DNA of 44,937 nt from Hominisplanchenecus faecis (GCF_020687205.1 NZ_JAJEQE010000023.1:1-44937), one strand, 5' to 3'. Counted from the first letter of the stretch, positions 1 through 8,505 are shown. Program-made: numbers and translations. Notes: generated by a model not told the origin, from the sequence alone.

Positions 1-77
1 CGGGGCGGGTCCCAAGGTCTTTCATCCACCTATGAGCAAGCTCATGTGGATTTAGACCTTTTGACCCTGGCATCATA
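1..77 (-). repeat. Dispersed palindromic repeat, family 1 copy A (runs off the left edge)
   Basis: Directly after the stop codon of the SpoIIQ-like gene, the minus strand begins GATGCCAGGGTC and then folds into a long interrupted hairpin. The arms are AGGTCT/AGACCT, ATCCAC/GTGGAT and ATGAGC/GCTCAT around the apical core GAGCTTGCTC, with outer GGGTC/GACCC pairing. The same terminus recurs at 14320, 8400, 17731 and 43651, so this is a repeat and not merely a private terminator. There is no clear T tract inside the window. The outer end lies off the left edge. It may still act as the 3' end of the spoIIQ transcript. Confidence 0.7.
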
Positions 78-884
78 TTAGTCCAGATACAGAAACGGAT
101 CTTCTGCTGCTCCGTCTTTTTCCATGGCAAAATATAGATTTGTGCCTTCTTTGCAGTAGTATTTGGTCGGCTGTGCCACGTATCCTAAAAGTTGTCCTCT
201 CTCGACTACATCGCCTTCTGCTACGGCTACATTCTCAAGCTGGCCGTAGATCAGCGTGTACTGATCTCCGAGATTCATGCGGATCGTTGTTCCTGTTTCG
301 TCGTTTGTTGTGATGGAATCAACGATTCCTTTTGCCGCAGATACGACCTGTGCTCCTTCTTCCGCCCCGAAGATCAGTGCCGGATTATATTTATACTGAT
401 CCAGCGTTGCAAAATACACGGTAGAATCCATGCTGTAGTCCATGAGCACTTTGCCGGCTACCGGCCACTGAAGTTCCTGTGTGGACGCAAAGCTGACCGT
501 CGGACTGACCACTGCGTTGACCTGTCCGGAGGAAACTTTTTCGGTCTCCATGCCTTCTGTCTCTGCTTCCGTTTCCTGCCCGGCTGTTTCCTGTTCTGCC
601 CTTATCTGACGATTGCCGCCTGCCAGTGATGCCGGATCAACATCCATCTCATTTGCCTGAGAAGCCAGATTTGCTTCCGCTTCTGATGAAATCACCGCCT
701 CAGCTTCTGTCTCGACAGGACTTTCATTCAGATCCACCATATGCTCTTTTGCCGGTTCCTGTGCCGTATCCGACAGATCAACAGCATAGTAGGTCGTTGC
801 CGCAGCCGCCCCTACAAGACATAAAGTCAGAACCAACATCGCACCTTTTTTTCGCGTAAACCATTTTCCATCCTTCTTCTGCAT
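78..884 (-). CDS. spoIIQ: SpoIIQ-like degenerate M23 (LytM) peptidase-fold protein
   Basis: A 268-residue protein: short basic cytoplasmic N-terminus, one membrane segment (about residues 15-34), a Glu/Thr/Ala-rich linker (about 40-135) and a C-terminal LytM/M23 fold (about 138-260, starting QWPVAGKV). The zinc-site residues are missing. Where active M23 enzymes carry HxxxD this protein has NPALI (167-171), and the HxH pair is replaced by NLY (249-251), so it should not be a working endopeptidase. That pattern, the single membrane anchor and a sigma-F-like promoter at 936-964 fit SpoIIQ, the forespore half of the SpoIIQ-SpoIIIAH engulfment channel. The ATG has a good site (GAGGTGAAGG). SpoIIIAH and spoIID partners are not in view. 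A non-sporulation LytM anchor protein remains possible. Confidence 0.75.
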   Translation of the reverse strand: MQKKDGKWFTRKKGAMLVLTLCLVGAAAATTYYAVDLSDTAQEPAKEHMVDLNESPVETEAEAVISSEAEANLASQANEMDVDPASLAGGNRQIRAEQETAGQETEAETEGMETEKVSSGQVNAVVSPTVSFASTQELQWPVAGKVLMDYSMDSTVYFATLDQYKYNPALIFGAEEGAQVVSAAKGIVDSITTNDETGTTIRMNLGDQYTLIYGQLENVAVAEGDVVERGQLLGYVAQPTKYYCKEGTNLYFAMEKDGAAEDPFLYLD

Positions 885-935
885 ATCCCTTCACCTCATA
901 AATTCAGATTTGCAACCAAACAGTTACCTTATTCT

Positions 936-964
936 CATTTTTTCCGATTTTGGGTTTTTTATGC
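936..964 (-). promoter_or_regulatory. Sigma-F/G-type promoter candidate for spoIIQ
   Basis: On the minus strand GCATA (960-964) is followed after 14 nt by GGAAAAAATG (945-936). This matches the forespore consensus GYATA / GGNRANANT closely. Spacing is one nucleotide short of the usual 15. It lies about 50 nt upstream of the spoIIQ ATG, as expected for a sigma-F target. Confidence 0.55.
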
Positions 965-986
965 GAAGTGAATATGAAAGAAATAA

Positions 987-1134
987 ATTGTAACTGTTCA
1001 GAGCCAAGCAAAATTTCAAAAGACAGGTATAAAATGCTTGCATTTTTAAAACTGTTTTTGAAATTTTATTTGGCGGATACGCCACACCGACGAAATGCGT
1101 AGCATTTTGGAGGTTGGCTCTGAACAGTTACAAT
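987..1134. repeat. 148-bp palindromic structured element, family 2 copy 1
   Basis: Perfect 20-bp inverted ends (987-1006 and 1115-1134) ending in CAGAGCCA / TGGCTCTG enclose three further helices. The first is a 12-bp stem AAAATTTCAAAA (1010-1021) with TTTTGAAATTTT (1056-1067), carrying an apical AAAATGC-TT-GCATTTT hairpin. The second is GGCG-GATA-CGCC (1072-1083). The third is AAATGC-GTA-GCATTT (1093-1107). No ORF. The arm order matches the element at 30330-30484. It could be a MITE-like mobile element or a structured RNA. It fills most of the gap between spoIIQ and the Abi gene; nothing else was recognised there. Confidence 0.75.
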
Positions 1135-1160
1135 AAATTTAAATATAAAAAATCAAGAGC

Positions 1161-1180
1161 GGAACATTTTTCAATGTGCC
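1161..1180 (-). terminator. Weak terminator candidate after the Abi gene
   Basis: On the minus strand GGCACATT-GAAA-AATGTTCC forms a hairpin with one mismatch. It is followed about 8 nt later by TTTTTT, roughly 50 nt downstream of the Abi stop codon. The stem is weak. Confidence 0.35.
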
Positions 1181-1228
1181 ACTCTCTACAAAGGCTTTCG
1201 CTTTTCAATTATGCTATACATTATATGT

Positions 1229-2149
1229 TTATTTTACTAAATTGTCAATTACTTTTTTATGAAAATTATATACTCCGACTATCTTACTGTTGCTCTGAAA
1301 AAACTGTTTATTCTTAACCACACGACCATTCATAAATTCTTGGATTTCTTTATAACGTTTTTGTTTTGGTATTTCATTCATTAAACTATCATATACATAC
1401 AATACCGTTACAAAACTATTGGTAAATTTATAGCTTAGATTATTAACTCTTGAAGTTTTTGATATATTTTTCATTCCAATAATGAAGCTTGAAATTTCAT
1501 TATTTACCTGTTTGGTTGAATCAATTTTTTCTGTCATTTTATTTAACAGACAATTACTATGTGCTGCTGCATTTCTAACATCACGTACCGTATTCATCAA
1601 TTTGTTATTTATAATCTGAACTCCATAAATTTTTTCATAAAAAGAACAGAAATATAATAAATCACCAAATGAAATTAGTTCCACAAAAACCCATACTGGA
1701 AAATATGGATAGTATTTTTCAATAAGATCTTTACAATATTCACCTGATTTATGGCTTCTGATATTTTTCAATATTCGCAGGTTATCATCCTGAGCAATAA
1801 ATTTACGTACAATATCATATCCATCTTCCGACGGGTTATTTGTAATATTTTTAATCAATCGTACTTTGATTACATGTTCGATGTCCAAACACATATCCAT
1901 TACTATGTATCTCAAATACATATCAATAGTGGATAATTCCTTTAAATAACCAAAATCTAATTTTTTATATTGCCCTTGTCTTTTACCTGTATCGCATTTG
2001 TCATAATTAGCTCTGTACGCAGCCAATTTCATATAATAATTATTGTTTTGCAAAAACTGTTTGGCATCATTTTCTGAAATTTCATTAAATGTAATACCTC
2101 TGTTTTTCATATGTTGAATTAACTCCTCAATAGATAACAGTTGTTTCAT
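1229..2149 (-). CDS. Abi_2-family (AbiD/AbiF-like) abortive infection protein
   Basis: A 306-residue soluble protein of the Abi_2 family (COG4823), linked in other bacteria to abortive phage resistance. The N-terminus has the family's short motif with paired lysines and a conserved NNNYYMKLAAYR stretch (about 35-46). A central helical region follows (STIDMYLRYIVMDMCLDIEH, about 73-92). At 192-199 it has RNAAAHSN, an R-x4-H motif typical of HEPN nucleases, so RNA cleavage on infection is the likely mechanism (inference from the family). Base composition is strikingly AT-rich against its neighbours, and it stands alone between unrelated housekeeping genes and next to a palindromic repeat. Both suggest horizontal acquisition. 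Start ATG with AGGTG 5 nt upstream. No partner antitoxin gene is visible. Confidence 0.8.
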   Translation of the reverse strand: MKQLLSIEELIQHMKNRGITFNEISENDAKQFLQNNNYYMKLAAYRANYDKCDTGKRQGQYKKLDFGYLKELSTIDMYLRYIVMDMCLDIEHVIKVRLIKNITNNPSEDGYDIVRKFIAQDDNLRILKNIRSHKSGEYCKDLIEKYYPYFPVWVFVELISFGDLLYFCSFYEKIYGVQIINNKLMNTVRDVRNAAAHSNCLLNKMTEKIDSTKQVNNEISSFIIGMKNISKTSRVNNLSYKFTNSFVTVLYVYDSLMNEIPKQKRYKEIQEFMNGRVVKNKQFFQSNSKIVGVYNFHKKVIDNLVK

Positions 2150-2237
2150 ATTTCACCTGATTTCTTTCGTTATATAAAATGATTTTATCATAAAAGAAAC
2201 CATATTTCTATGATGTTCTTTCTTTTTTATAAAAACA

Positions 2238-2266
2238 GGCAGTTGGCTTTTTCATATCCAACTGCC
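2238..2266 (-). terminator. Rho-independent terminator after glgP
   Basis: Nine-base-pair stem GGCAGTTGG / CCAACTGCC with an 11-nt loop. On the minus strand it is followed by TGTTTTTATAAAA, 28 nt after the glgP stop. A T-rich run also follows on the plus strand, so it may act in both directions. Confidence 0.85.
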
Positions 2267-2293
2267 CATTTTTGCTATTTCTTTATCATTCTT

Positions 2294-4753
2294 TTATGCT
2301 TCTACGGTCACTTTATCCAGATGCCAGATTTCATCTACATACTGCTGGATGGTACGGTCTGATGTGAACTTGCCGCTGCATGCGGTGTTCATCATTGCCA
2401 TTCTTGCCCAGCCTGTTTCGTCACGGTATGCTTTTTCTACTCTCTCCTGAGCTTCTGCGTAAGACTTGAAGTCTGCCAGGATGAAGTAAGTATCTGCTCT
2501 GTCGCTGCTGTTTGTGTTCAGCAGAGAATCGTAGATATCACGGAATCTTTCTGGATCATCCGGAGCATATTCTCCATTGATCAGCTGCATCAGGACACGA
2601 CGGATATCCTGGTCGTTGTTGAAATAATCCATCGGATTGTAGCCGCCGTTGTTCTCGTAGTTGATAACTTCCTGAGCGGACAGACCGAAGATAAACGCAT
2701 TTTCTTCTCCAACTTCCTGAACAATCTCTACGTTTGCTCCGTCCATGGTTCCCAGTGTCGGTGCACCGTTCAGCATGAACTTCATATTTCCGGTTCCGGA
2801 TGCTTCTTTACTTGCTGTGGAGATCTGCTCGGAAACATCTGCTGCTGCAAAGATCCATTCTGCATTGGATACACGGTAATCTTCGATAAATACAACTTTC
2901 AGTTTTCCGTTGATGCTCTTATCGTTGTTGATCACATCTGCAACAGAGTTGATCAGTTTGATCGTCAGTTTTGCACGACGATATCCGGCTGCTGCTTTTG
3001 CACCAAAGATGAAGGTTCTTGGATAGAACGGCATTTCCGGATGATCTTTGATCTTATTGTACAGATACATAACGTGCAGGATGTTCAGCAGCTGACGTTT
3101 GTACTCATGAAGTCTCTTAACCTGTACATCGAAGATAGAACGAGGATCTACATCGATACCGTTGTGCTCTCTGATGTATTTTGCCAGACGCAGTTTGTTC
3201 TGGTATTTGATGTTCATGAACTCCTGCTGTGCTTTTTCATCATCCACATAAACTTTCAGTTTGGAGATCTGAGCCAGATCTGTGATCCATTCATCACCGA
3301 TATGTTCGGTTACCCAGTCTGCCAGCAGCGGGTTTGCATGAAGCAGGAAACGTCTCTGTGTAATACCGTTTGTCTTGTTGTTGAATTTCTCCGGCATCAT
3401 CTCATAGAAGTCTTTTAATTCCTGATTTTTCAGAATTTCTGTATGCAGTGCAGCAACACCGTTTACAGAGTAACCTGCACAGATAGCCAGATGTGCCATT
3501 TTAACCTGTCCATCGTAAATGATAGCCATCTTGCGGATTTTCTCCTGGTTGCCCGGATATTTTTTCTGGATCTCTTCCACAAATCTGCGGTTGATCTCCT
3601 CGATGATCTGGTAGATACGAGGAAGCAGTCTTGAGAACAGCTCGATCGGCCATTTTTCCAGTGCTTCTGCCATGATGGTGTGGTTGGTGTATGCACAGGT
3701 CTTTGTGGTAACTTCCCATGCTTCATCCCATTCCAGACCTTCTTCGTCAAGCAGGATACGCATCAGTTCTGCTACTGCAACAGTCGGATGTGTATCGTTC
3801 AGCTGGAAGGTTGCTTTCTCATAGAATTTGCGGATGTCAGAATGATTCTTTTTATATTTTGCAACAGCTGCCTGAACACTTGCAGAAATGAAGAAATACT
3901 GCTGTTTCAGACGCAGTTCTTTACCTGCGTAGTGGTTATCGTTCGGGTAGAGAACTTCTACGATATTTCTTGCCAGATTTTCCTGTTCTACGGCTTTCTG
4001 ATAATCACCTTTATCGAAAGAATCCAGCTGGAAGTCGTTGATTGCTTCTGCATCCCATACACGCAGTGTATTTACTACATTGTTATTGTAACCAACGATC
4101 GGAATATCAAACGGGATCGCACGTACAGACTGATATCCTTCCTGGATAAATTTGTTGCGTTTTGTTGCTTCATCGTATTCTACACGGATATAGCCGCCAA
4201 ATTTTACTTCTTTTGCATATTCCGGACGACGCAGCTCAAATGGATTACCGTCTTTCAGCCAGTTATCCGGCACTTCTATCTGATAACCGTTTTCGATTTT
4301 CTGTTTGAACATACCATAGCGGTAACGGATACCGCAGCCGTATGCTGCATAACCAAGTGTTGCCAGAGAGTCAAGGAAGCATGCAGCCAGACGGCCAAGA
4401 CCGCCGTTTCCAAGTGCTGCATCCGGTTCCTGGTCTTCGATCACGTTCAGGTCAAAGCCCAGCTCTTCCAGAGCTTCTTTTACTTCTTTGTACTCTGTCA
4501 GGTTGATCATGTTATTTCCAAGGGCACGTCCCATCAGGAACTCCATGGACATATAATAAACCATTTTCGGGTCTTCTTCTTCGTAAACTTTCTGGGTTTC
4601 CATCCAGTTGTCAATGATCGTATCCTTGACTGCATAGGATACTGCCTGAAATACCTGCTGTTTTGTTGCGTCAACCAGTGTCTGACGGTACAGTGTTTTC
4701 AGGTTGCTTTTCACACTCTCAATAAATACTTCTTTGTCAAATCTTTTGCTCAC
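2294..4753 (-). CDS. glgP: Glycogen/alpha-glucan phosphorylase
   Basis: An 819-residue GT35 phosphorylase of normal bacterial length. It releases glucose 1-phosphate from the non-reducing ends of alpha-1,4-glucans, using pyridoxal phosphate. Seen in the sequence: the N-terminal block around GRALGNNMINL, the glycine-rich stretch EPDAALGNGGLGRLAACFLD, and the PLP-binding block EASGTGNMKFMLNGAP with the Schiff-base lysine at residue 658. The start is GTG (AGGAGG 7 nt upstream), not ATG. Only 12 nt separate it from the ileS stop, so the ribosome site abuts the end of ileS and the two genes are probably cotranscribed from the T-box-controlled ileS promoter. A strong terminator follows. Confidence 0.96.
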   Translation of the reverse strand: MSKRFDKEVFIESVKSNLKTLYRQTLVDATKQQVFQAVSYAVKDTIIDNWMETQKVYEEEDPKMVYYMSMEFLMGRALGNNMINLTEYKEVKEALEELGFDLNVIEDQEPDAALGNGGLGRLAACFLDSLATLGYAAYGCGIRYRYGMFKQKIENGYQIEVPDNWLKDGNPFELRRPEYAKEVKFGGYIRVEYDEATKRNKFIQEGYQSVRAIPFDIPIVGYNNNVVNTLRVWDAEAINDFQLDSFDKGDYQKAVEQENLARNIVEVLYPNDNHYAGKELRLKQQYFFISASVQAAVAKYKKNHSDIRKFYEKATFQLNDTHPTVAVAELMRILLDEEGLEWDEAWEVTTKTCAYTNHTIMAEALEKWPIELFSRLLPRIYQIIEEINRRFVEEIQKKYPGNQEKIRKMAIIYDGQVKMAHLAICAGYSVNGVAALHTEILKNQELKDFYEMMPEKFNNKTNGITQRRFLLHANPLLADWVTEHIGDEWITDLAQISKLKVYVDDEKAQQEFMNIKYQNKLRLAKYIREHNGIDVDPRSIFDVQVKRLHEYKRQLLNILHVMYLYNKIKDHPEMPFYPRTFIFGAKAAAGYRRAKLTIKLINSVADVINNDKSINGKLKVVFIEDYRVSNAEWIFAAADVSEQISTASKEASGTGNMKFMLNGAPTLGTMDGANVEIVQEVGEENAFIFGLSAQEVINYENNGGYNPMDYFNNDQDIRRVLMQLINGEYAPDDPERFRDIYDSLLNTNSSDRADTYFILADFKSYAEAQERVEKAYRDETGWARMAMMNTACSGKFTSDRTIQQYVDEIWHLDKVTVEA

Positions 4754-4765
4754 AGCAAATCCTCC

Positions 4766-7700
4766 TTATTTCTGTGTCTTTTCAACACCCATGCGTACAC
4801 TTTCACCGTTAATACTCCATTCTTTTTCGTATCCGGCAACACTTCCAAGAACAATCTCATCTGCAAGGACTTCATCCTTGATCTCATCCATATGATCGTT
4901 CAGGACGGTAAGGATCTTTTCGTTATCAGCTGCATACAGGCGGATTCTGTCCATCACCTCAAAACCTGCCTCTTTACGCATGGTCTGGACTTTACTGATC
5001 AGTTCTCTCACAAATCCCTCCTCAATCAATTCCGGAGTAAGGTTGGTATCCAGAACAACGGTAATATCGTTATCCTGCTCAGATACATAGCCTTCGATCT
5101 GTGCTGTATCAATCAGTAAATCTGTCTCATATAATACAACTTCACTGCCATTGATGTCAAGCGTGATGGAGCCTTTGTCTTTCAGCTCATCCATTGCCTG
5201 ATTGCCATCAAGTGCAGAAAGTGCCTGTTTGATACCGCCAAGCAGTTTGCCGTATTTTGGTCCTACGGTTTTCAGCTGCGGTTTGAAGCTGTAAGAAGTA
5301 AAGTCTTTTACATCCTGTGTAAAGGTGACTTTCTTGCTGTTCAGCTCGTCACGGATAATGTCTGCGAAGTATTCCGGCAGTTCTTTCGGAGCTTTTACAA
5401 ACATATTTGCAATCGGCTGTCTGTTCTTGATGTTTGCAGTATTTCTGCATGCACGTCCCATAACAACGATCTTCAGTACTTCATCCATGTTTGCTTCGAG
5501 TTCTTTGTCTACGTGAGCCATATCTGCCTTCGGGAAATCACACAGATGTACGCTTTCCGGTGCAGTCTTGTCAATGCTGCATACCAGGTTGCGGTAGATG
5601 TCTTCTGTCATAAACGGGATCATCGGTGCAGCTGCTTTTGAAACATTTACCAGAGCGGTGTAAAGTGTCATGTAAGCATTGATCTTATCCTGCTCCATGC
5701 CTTTTGCCCAGAAACGTTCACGGCTGCGGCGTACATACCAGTTACTCATATCATCCACAAATTCCTGAAGTGCTCTTGCAGTTTCCGGAATACGGTAATT
5801 TGCCAGGTTGTCATCCACGGTCTGAATCATGGTGTTCATCTTGGAGAGCAGCCATTTATCCATTACGGAGAGTTTGTCGTAGTCTAATGTATATTTTGTT
5901 GCGTCAAATTCATCAATATTCGCATACAGAACGAAGAATGCATAAGTATTCCACAGAGTTCCCATGAATTTACGCTGTCCTTCCTGAACGGCTTTGCCGT
6001 GGAAACGGTTCGGCAGCCATGGTGCACTGTTGATGTAGAAATACCAGCGGATCGCATCTGCTCCGTAAGTCTGAAGTGCATCAAACGGATCAACGGCATT
6101 TCCTTTGGATTTACTCATCTTCTGACCGTTTTCATCCTGTACATGTCCAAGAACGATAACGTTCTGATACGGTGCTTTGTTGAACAGGATCGTGGACTCT
6201 GCCAGCAGAGAATAGAACCATCCTCTTGTCTGGTCAACTGCCTCGGAAATAAACTGTGCCGGGAACTGTTTCTCAAACACGTCTTTATTTTCAAACGGAT
6301 AATGATGCTGTGCGAACGGCATTGCTCCTGAGTCAAACCAGCAGTCGATCACTTCCGGTACACGGTGCATCGGCTTTCCGCACTTCGGACACTTGATCGT
6401 GATCTCATCGATGTACGGACGATGCAGTTCTACGGTTTTTGCCTTTTCATTTCCACTCATTTCGAACAGTTCCTGACGGCTTCCGATCGAATGCTGATGT
6501 CCGCACTCACACTCCCAAATGTTCAGCGGAGTTCCCCAGTAACGGTTACGGCTGATACCCCAGTCCTGAACATTCTCCAGCCAGTCGCCAAAACGTCCTT
6601 TACCGATGCTTTCCGGAATCCAGTTGATGGTGTTGTTATTGCGGATCAGGTCATCTTTGACAGCTGTCATCTTGATGAACCAGGATTCTCTTGCGTAGTA
6701 GATCAGCGGAGTGTCGCATCTCCAGCAGTGCGGATAGCTGTGCTCAAACTTCGGTGCATCAAACAGAAGTCCTCTCTCATCGAGGTCTTTCAGCACGAGC
6801 GGATCTGCTTTTTTTACAAAGATACCGCCAAACGGTGTATCTTCCGTCAGGTTACCTTTGCCGTCAACCAACTGTACAAACGGCAGTCCGTATTTACGTC
6901 CGACTTTCGCATCGTCTTCACCAAATGCCGGTGCGATATGAACGATACCGGTACCATCTGTCAGTGTTACGTAAGTATCACAAACAACATAAAATGCTTT
7001 TTTGTTCTGTTTTTCTGCATGAACGGCTGCACAGCTGTACAGTGGTTCGTACTCTTTATATTCCAGGTCGGTTCCTTTGTAATTCTCCAGTACATTGTAA
7101 GCATCTTCGCCGAGCACCTTGTCAGCCAGAGCCTGTGCAATGTAATAAACACGACCGTCTTCTTTCATCTGAACTTTTACATAATCCTCATCCGGGTTTA
7201 CGCAAAGTGCAAGGTTAGAAGGCAGTGTCCATGGTGTGGTTGTCCATGCCAGAATGTAAGCGTCTTCGTCTTTGACTTTGAAACGTACAACAGCAGAACG
7301 TTCTTTTACGTCCTTGTAACCCTGTGCCACTTCCTGGGCAGAAAGCGGAGTACCGCAGCGCGGGCAGTAAGGAACGATCTTGAATCCTTTGTACAGCAGG
7401 CCTTTTTCCCAGATGGTTTTCAGTGCCCACCATTCAGACTCGATATAGTTATCATCATAGGTAACATACGGATTTTTCATGTCAGCCCAGAAACCAACCG
7501 TTCCGGAGAAATCTTCCCACATGCCTTTGTATTTCCATACGCTCTCTTTACATTTATCAATGAAAGGAACCAGTCCATATTCTTCGATCTGATCTTTTCC
7601 GTCCAGACCGAGCATTTTTTCTACTTCCAGCTCAACCGGCAGACCGTGTGTATCCCATCCGGCTTTACGCGGAACCATTTTGCCTTTCATGGTCTGATAT

Positions 7701-7909
7701 CTCGGAATCATATCTTTGATAACACGGGTCAGAACATGTCCGATATGCGGTTTGCCGTTAGCTGTTGGCGGTCCGTCATAAAAGGTGTAAGTTTCACCTT
7801 CTTTACGGTTTTCCATACTCTTTTCAAAGATGTGATTTTCTTCCCAGAATTTCTCAACATTTTTTTCTCTGCCTACGAAATTCAGATTTGTCGAAACTTT
7901 TTCGTACAT
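4766..7909 (-). CDS. ileS: Isoleucyl-tRNA synthetase
   Basis: A 1047-residue class Ia synthetase charging tRNA-Ile. It shows the HIGH signature (PHIGHVLTR, about residue 54), the CP1 editing domain with AWTTTPWTLPSNLA, the KMSKS loop (GQKMSKSKGN, about 600) and a C-terminal anticodon-binding region with a DUF5915-like tail. The length and insertions fit the long (type 2, eukaryote-like) IleRS found in many Clostridia; that type is often less sensitive to mupirocin (family knowledge, not shown here). Start ATG with AGGAGG. A T-box riboswitch with an AUC specifier lies upstream, so expression should rise when tRNA-Ile is uncharged. glgP follows 12 nt downstream. Confidence 0.97.
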   Translation of the reverse strand: MYEKVSTNLNFVGREKNVEKFWEENHIFEKSMENRKEGETYTFYDGPPTANGKPHIGHVLTRVIKDMIPRYQTMKGKMVPRKAGWDTHGLPVELEVEKMLGLDGKDQIEEYGLVPFIDKCKESVWKYKGMWEDFSGTVGFWADMKNPYVTYDDNYIESEWWALKTIWEKGLLYKGFKIVPYCPRCGTPLSAQEVAQGYKDVKERSAVVRFKVKDEDAYILAWTTTPWTLPSNLALCVNPDEDYVKVQMKEDGRVYYIAQALADKVLGEDAYNVLENYKGTDLEYKEYEPLYSCAAVHAEKQNKKAFYVVCDTYVTLTDGTGIVHIAPAFGEDDAKVGRKYGLPFVQLVDGKGNLTEDTPFGGIFVKKADPLVLKDLDERGLLFDAPKFEHSYPHCWRCDTPLIYYARESWFIKMTAVKDDLIRNNNTINWIPESIGKGRFGDWLENVQDWGISRNRYWGTPLNIWECECGHQHSIGSRQELFEMSGNEKAKTVELHRPYIDEITIKCPKCGKPMHRVPEVIDCWFDSGAMPFAQHHYPFENKDVFEKQFPAQFISEAVDQTRGWFYSLLAESTILFNKAPYQNVIVLGHVQDENGQKMSKSKGNAVDPFDALQTYGADAIRWYFYINSAPWLPNRFHGKAVQEGQRKFMGTLWNTYAFFVLYANIDEFDATKYTLDYDKLSVMDKWLLSKMNTMIQTVDDNLANYRIPETARALQEFVDDMSNWYVRRSRERFWAKGMEQDKINAYMTLYTALVNVSKAAAPMIPFMTEDIYRNLVCSIDKTAPESVHLCDFPKADMAHVDKELEANMDEVLKIVVMGRACRNTANIKNRQPIANMFVKAPKELPEYFADIIRDELNSKKVTFTQDVKDFTSYSFKPQLKTVGPKYGKLLGGIKQALSALDGNQAMDELKDKGSITLDINGSEVVLYETDLLIDTAQIEGYVSEQDNDITVVLDTNLTPELIEEGFVRELISKVQTMRKEAGFEVMDRIRLYAADNEKILTVLNDHMDEIKDEVLADEIVLGSVAGYEKEWSINGESVRMGVEKTQK

Positions 7910-7942
7910 AAGTAACCTCCTGTCCTTATTATAAGGAATAAA

Positions 7943-7976
7943 TCAAAAAGCTGCCATCCTGTAAAAGGATGACAGC
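7943..7976 (-). terminator. Regulated terminator of the ileS T-box
   Basis: Stem GCTGTCATCC / GGATGGCAGC with a short TTTTACA loop, followed on the minus strand by TTTTTGATT. It lies 34 nt upstream of the ileS start. Its 5' arm lies just after the T-box bulge, as needed for competition with the antiterminator. Confidence 0.88.
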
Positions 7977-8210
7977 CAATACTCTCATAACCACCTGTTA
8001 CAACATACCGACAAAATGCGATATGCGTTCCCGATAACGGGGGAATCCGGCACGACTTACTTTCAGCGATGCTATAAAACAGCTTTCAGTCTGCAACTCC
8101 GAAGTGATATTCCGCCTGTGTTACTTGTACTCCTTCCCACCCACCGGAGCTCTCTGTGTCTTTTACGACAGACGTACTTGTCTTCTTCTGCGTTATTTTC
8201 CTGTTAGTCT
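7943..8210 (-). ncRNA. T-box riboswitch leader of ileS (Ile, AUC specifier)
   Basis: The minus-strand leader has T-box landmarks in order: the AGAGAG...GGTGG...AAGG block of stem I (about 8160-8125), a specifier loop reading GGAATATCACTTCGGAG with ATC at 8108-8106 (isoleucine), the T-box bulge region CAGGTGGTTATGAGAG with TGGT at 7993-7990 (complementary to the ACCA end of tRNA-Ile), and a GC-rich terminator hairpin. The T-box sequence departs from the usual GGTGGTACCGCG but keeps the tRNA-pairing UGGU. Binding of uncharged tRNA-Ile should favour the antiterminator. Confidence 0.88.
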
Positions 8211-8216
8211 GTCCCT

Positions 8217-8246
8217 ATTATATAGTAGAAATTCCGGAAAAGTCAA
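8217..8246 (-). promoter_or_regulatory. Sigma-A promoter of the ileS T-box transcript
   Basis: On the minus strand TTGACT (8246-8241) and a perfect TATAAT (8222-8217) are separated by 18 nt. This predicts a start near 8210 and a leader of about 300 nt. Confidence 0.8.
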
Positions 8247-8359
8247 GGCAAAAAAGTTGTTCAGCTATAAGAGTTGCCTGACAAACATATTCTTTTTCTA
8301 TTTGTCATTTTCTCAATCTTATATTTGCCAAAAGGTACTAAATATTTCATATATCATCA

Positions 8360-8387
8360 TTGAATTTTCAGTTAAATATGCTATGAT
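8360..8387 (+). promoter_or_regulatory. Promoter candidate for the GH3 gene
   Basis: TTGAAT (8360-8365), a 16-nt spacer ending in TGC, and TATGAT (8382-8387), i.e. an extended -10. It places the family 1 hairpin at 8399-8455 inside the 5' leader. Confidence 0.55.
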
Positions 8388-8398
8388 AAATTTGAATT

Positions 8399-8455
8399 AT
8401 GATGCCAGAGTGAGAGGGCCCATCACTTTATAACGAAGCAATTCGCCGGCATCAT
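8399..8455 (+). repeat. Short family 1 repeat (copy C), leader hairpin of the GH3 gene
   Basis: Perfect 8-bp ends ATGATGCC (8399-8406) and GGCATCAT (8448-8455) bound a 57-bp element that begins GATGCCAGAGTGA, a variant of the family 1 terminus. An internal GTGA...TCAC stem encloses GGGCCC. It lacks the GCTTGC apical arm of copies A and B. It lies between the promoter and the ribosome binding site of the hexosaminidase gene. Confidence 0.6.
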
Positions 8456-8505
8456 TTTTATTCTCAACATCTTTAATATTTATCTTATGAAAGGAGAGAA
8501 AAGAA

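Noticed and set aside
3680-5119. 479-codon open frame on the plus strand
   Set aside because: Lies antisense to glgP and ileS, Cys/Phe-rich shadow composition, no ribosome site and no family.
6365-7915. 516-codon open frame on the plus strand
   Set aside because: Antisense shadow of ileS with typical Cys/Phe/His-rich composition.
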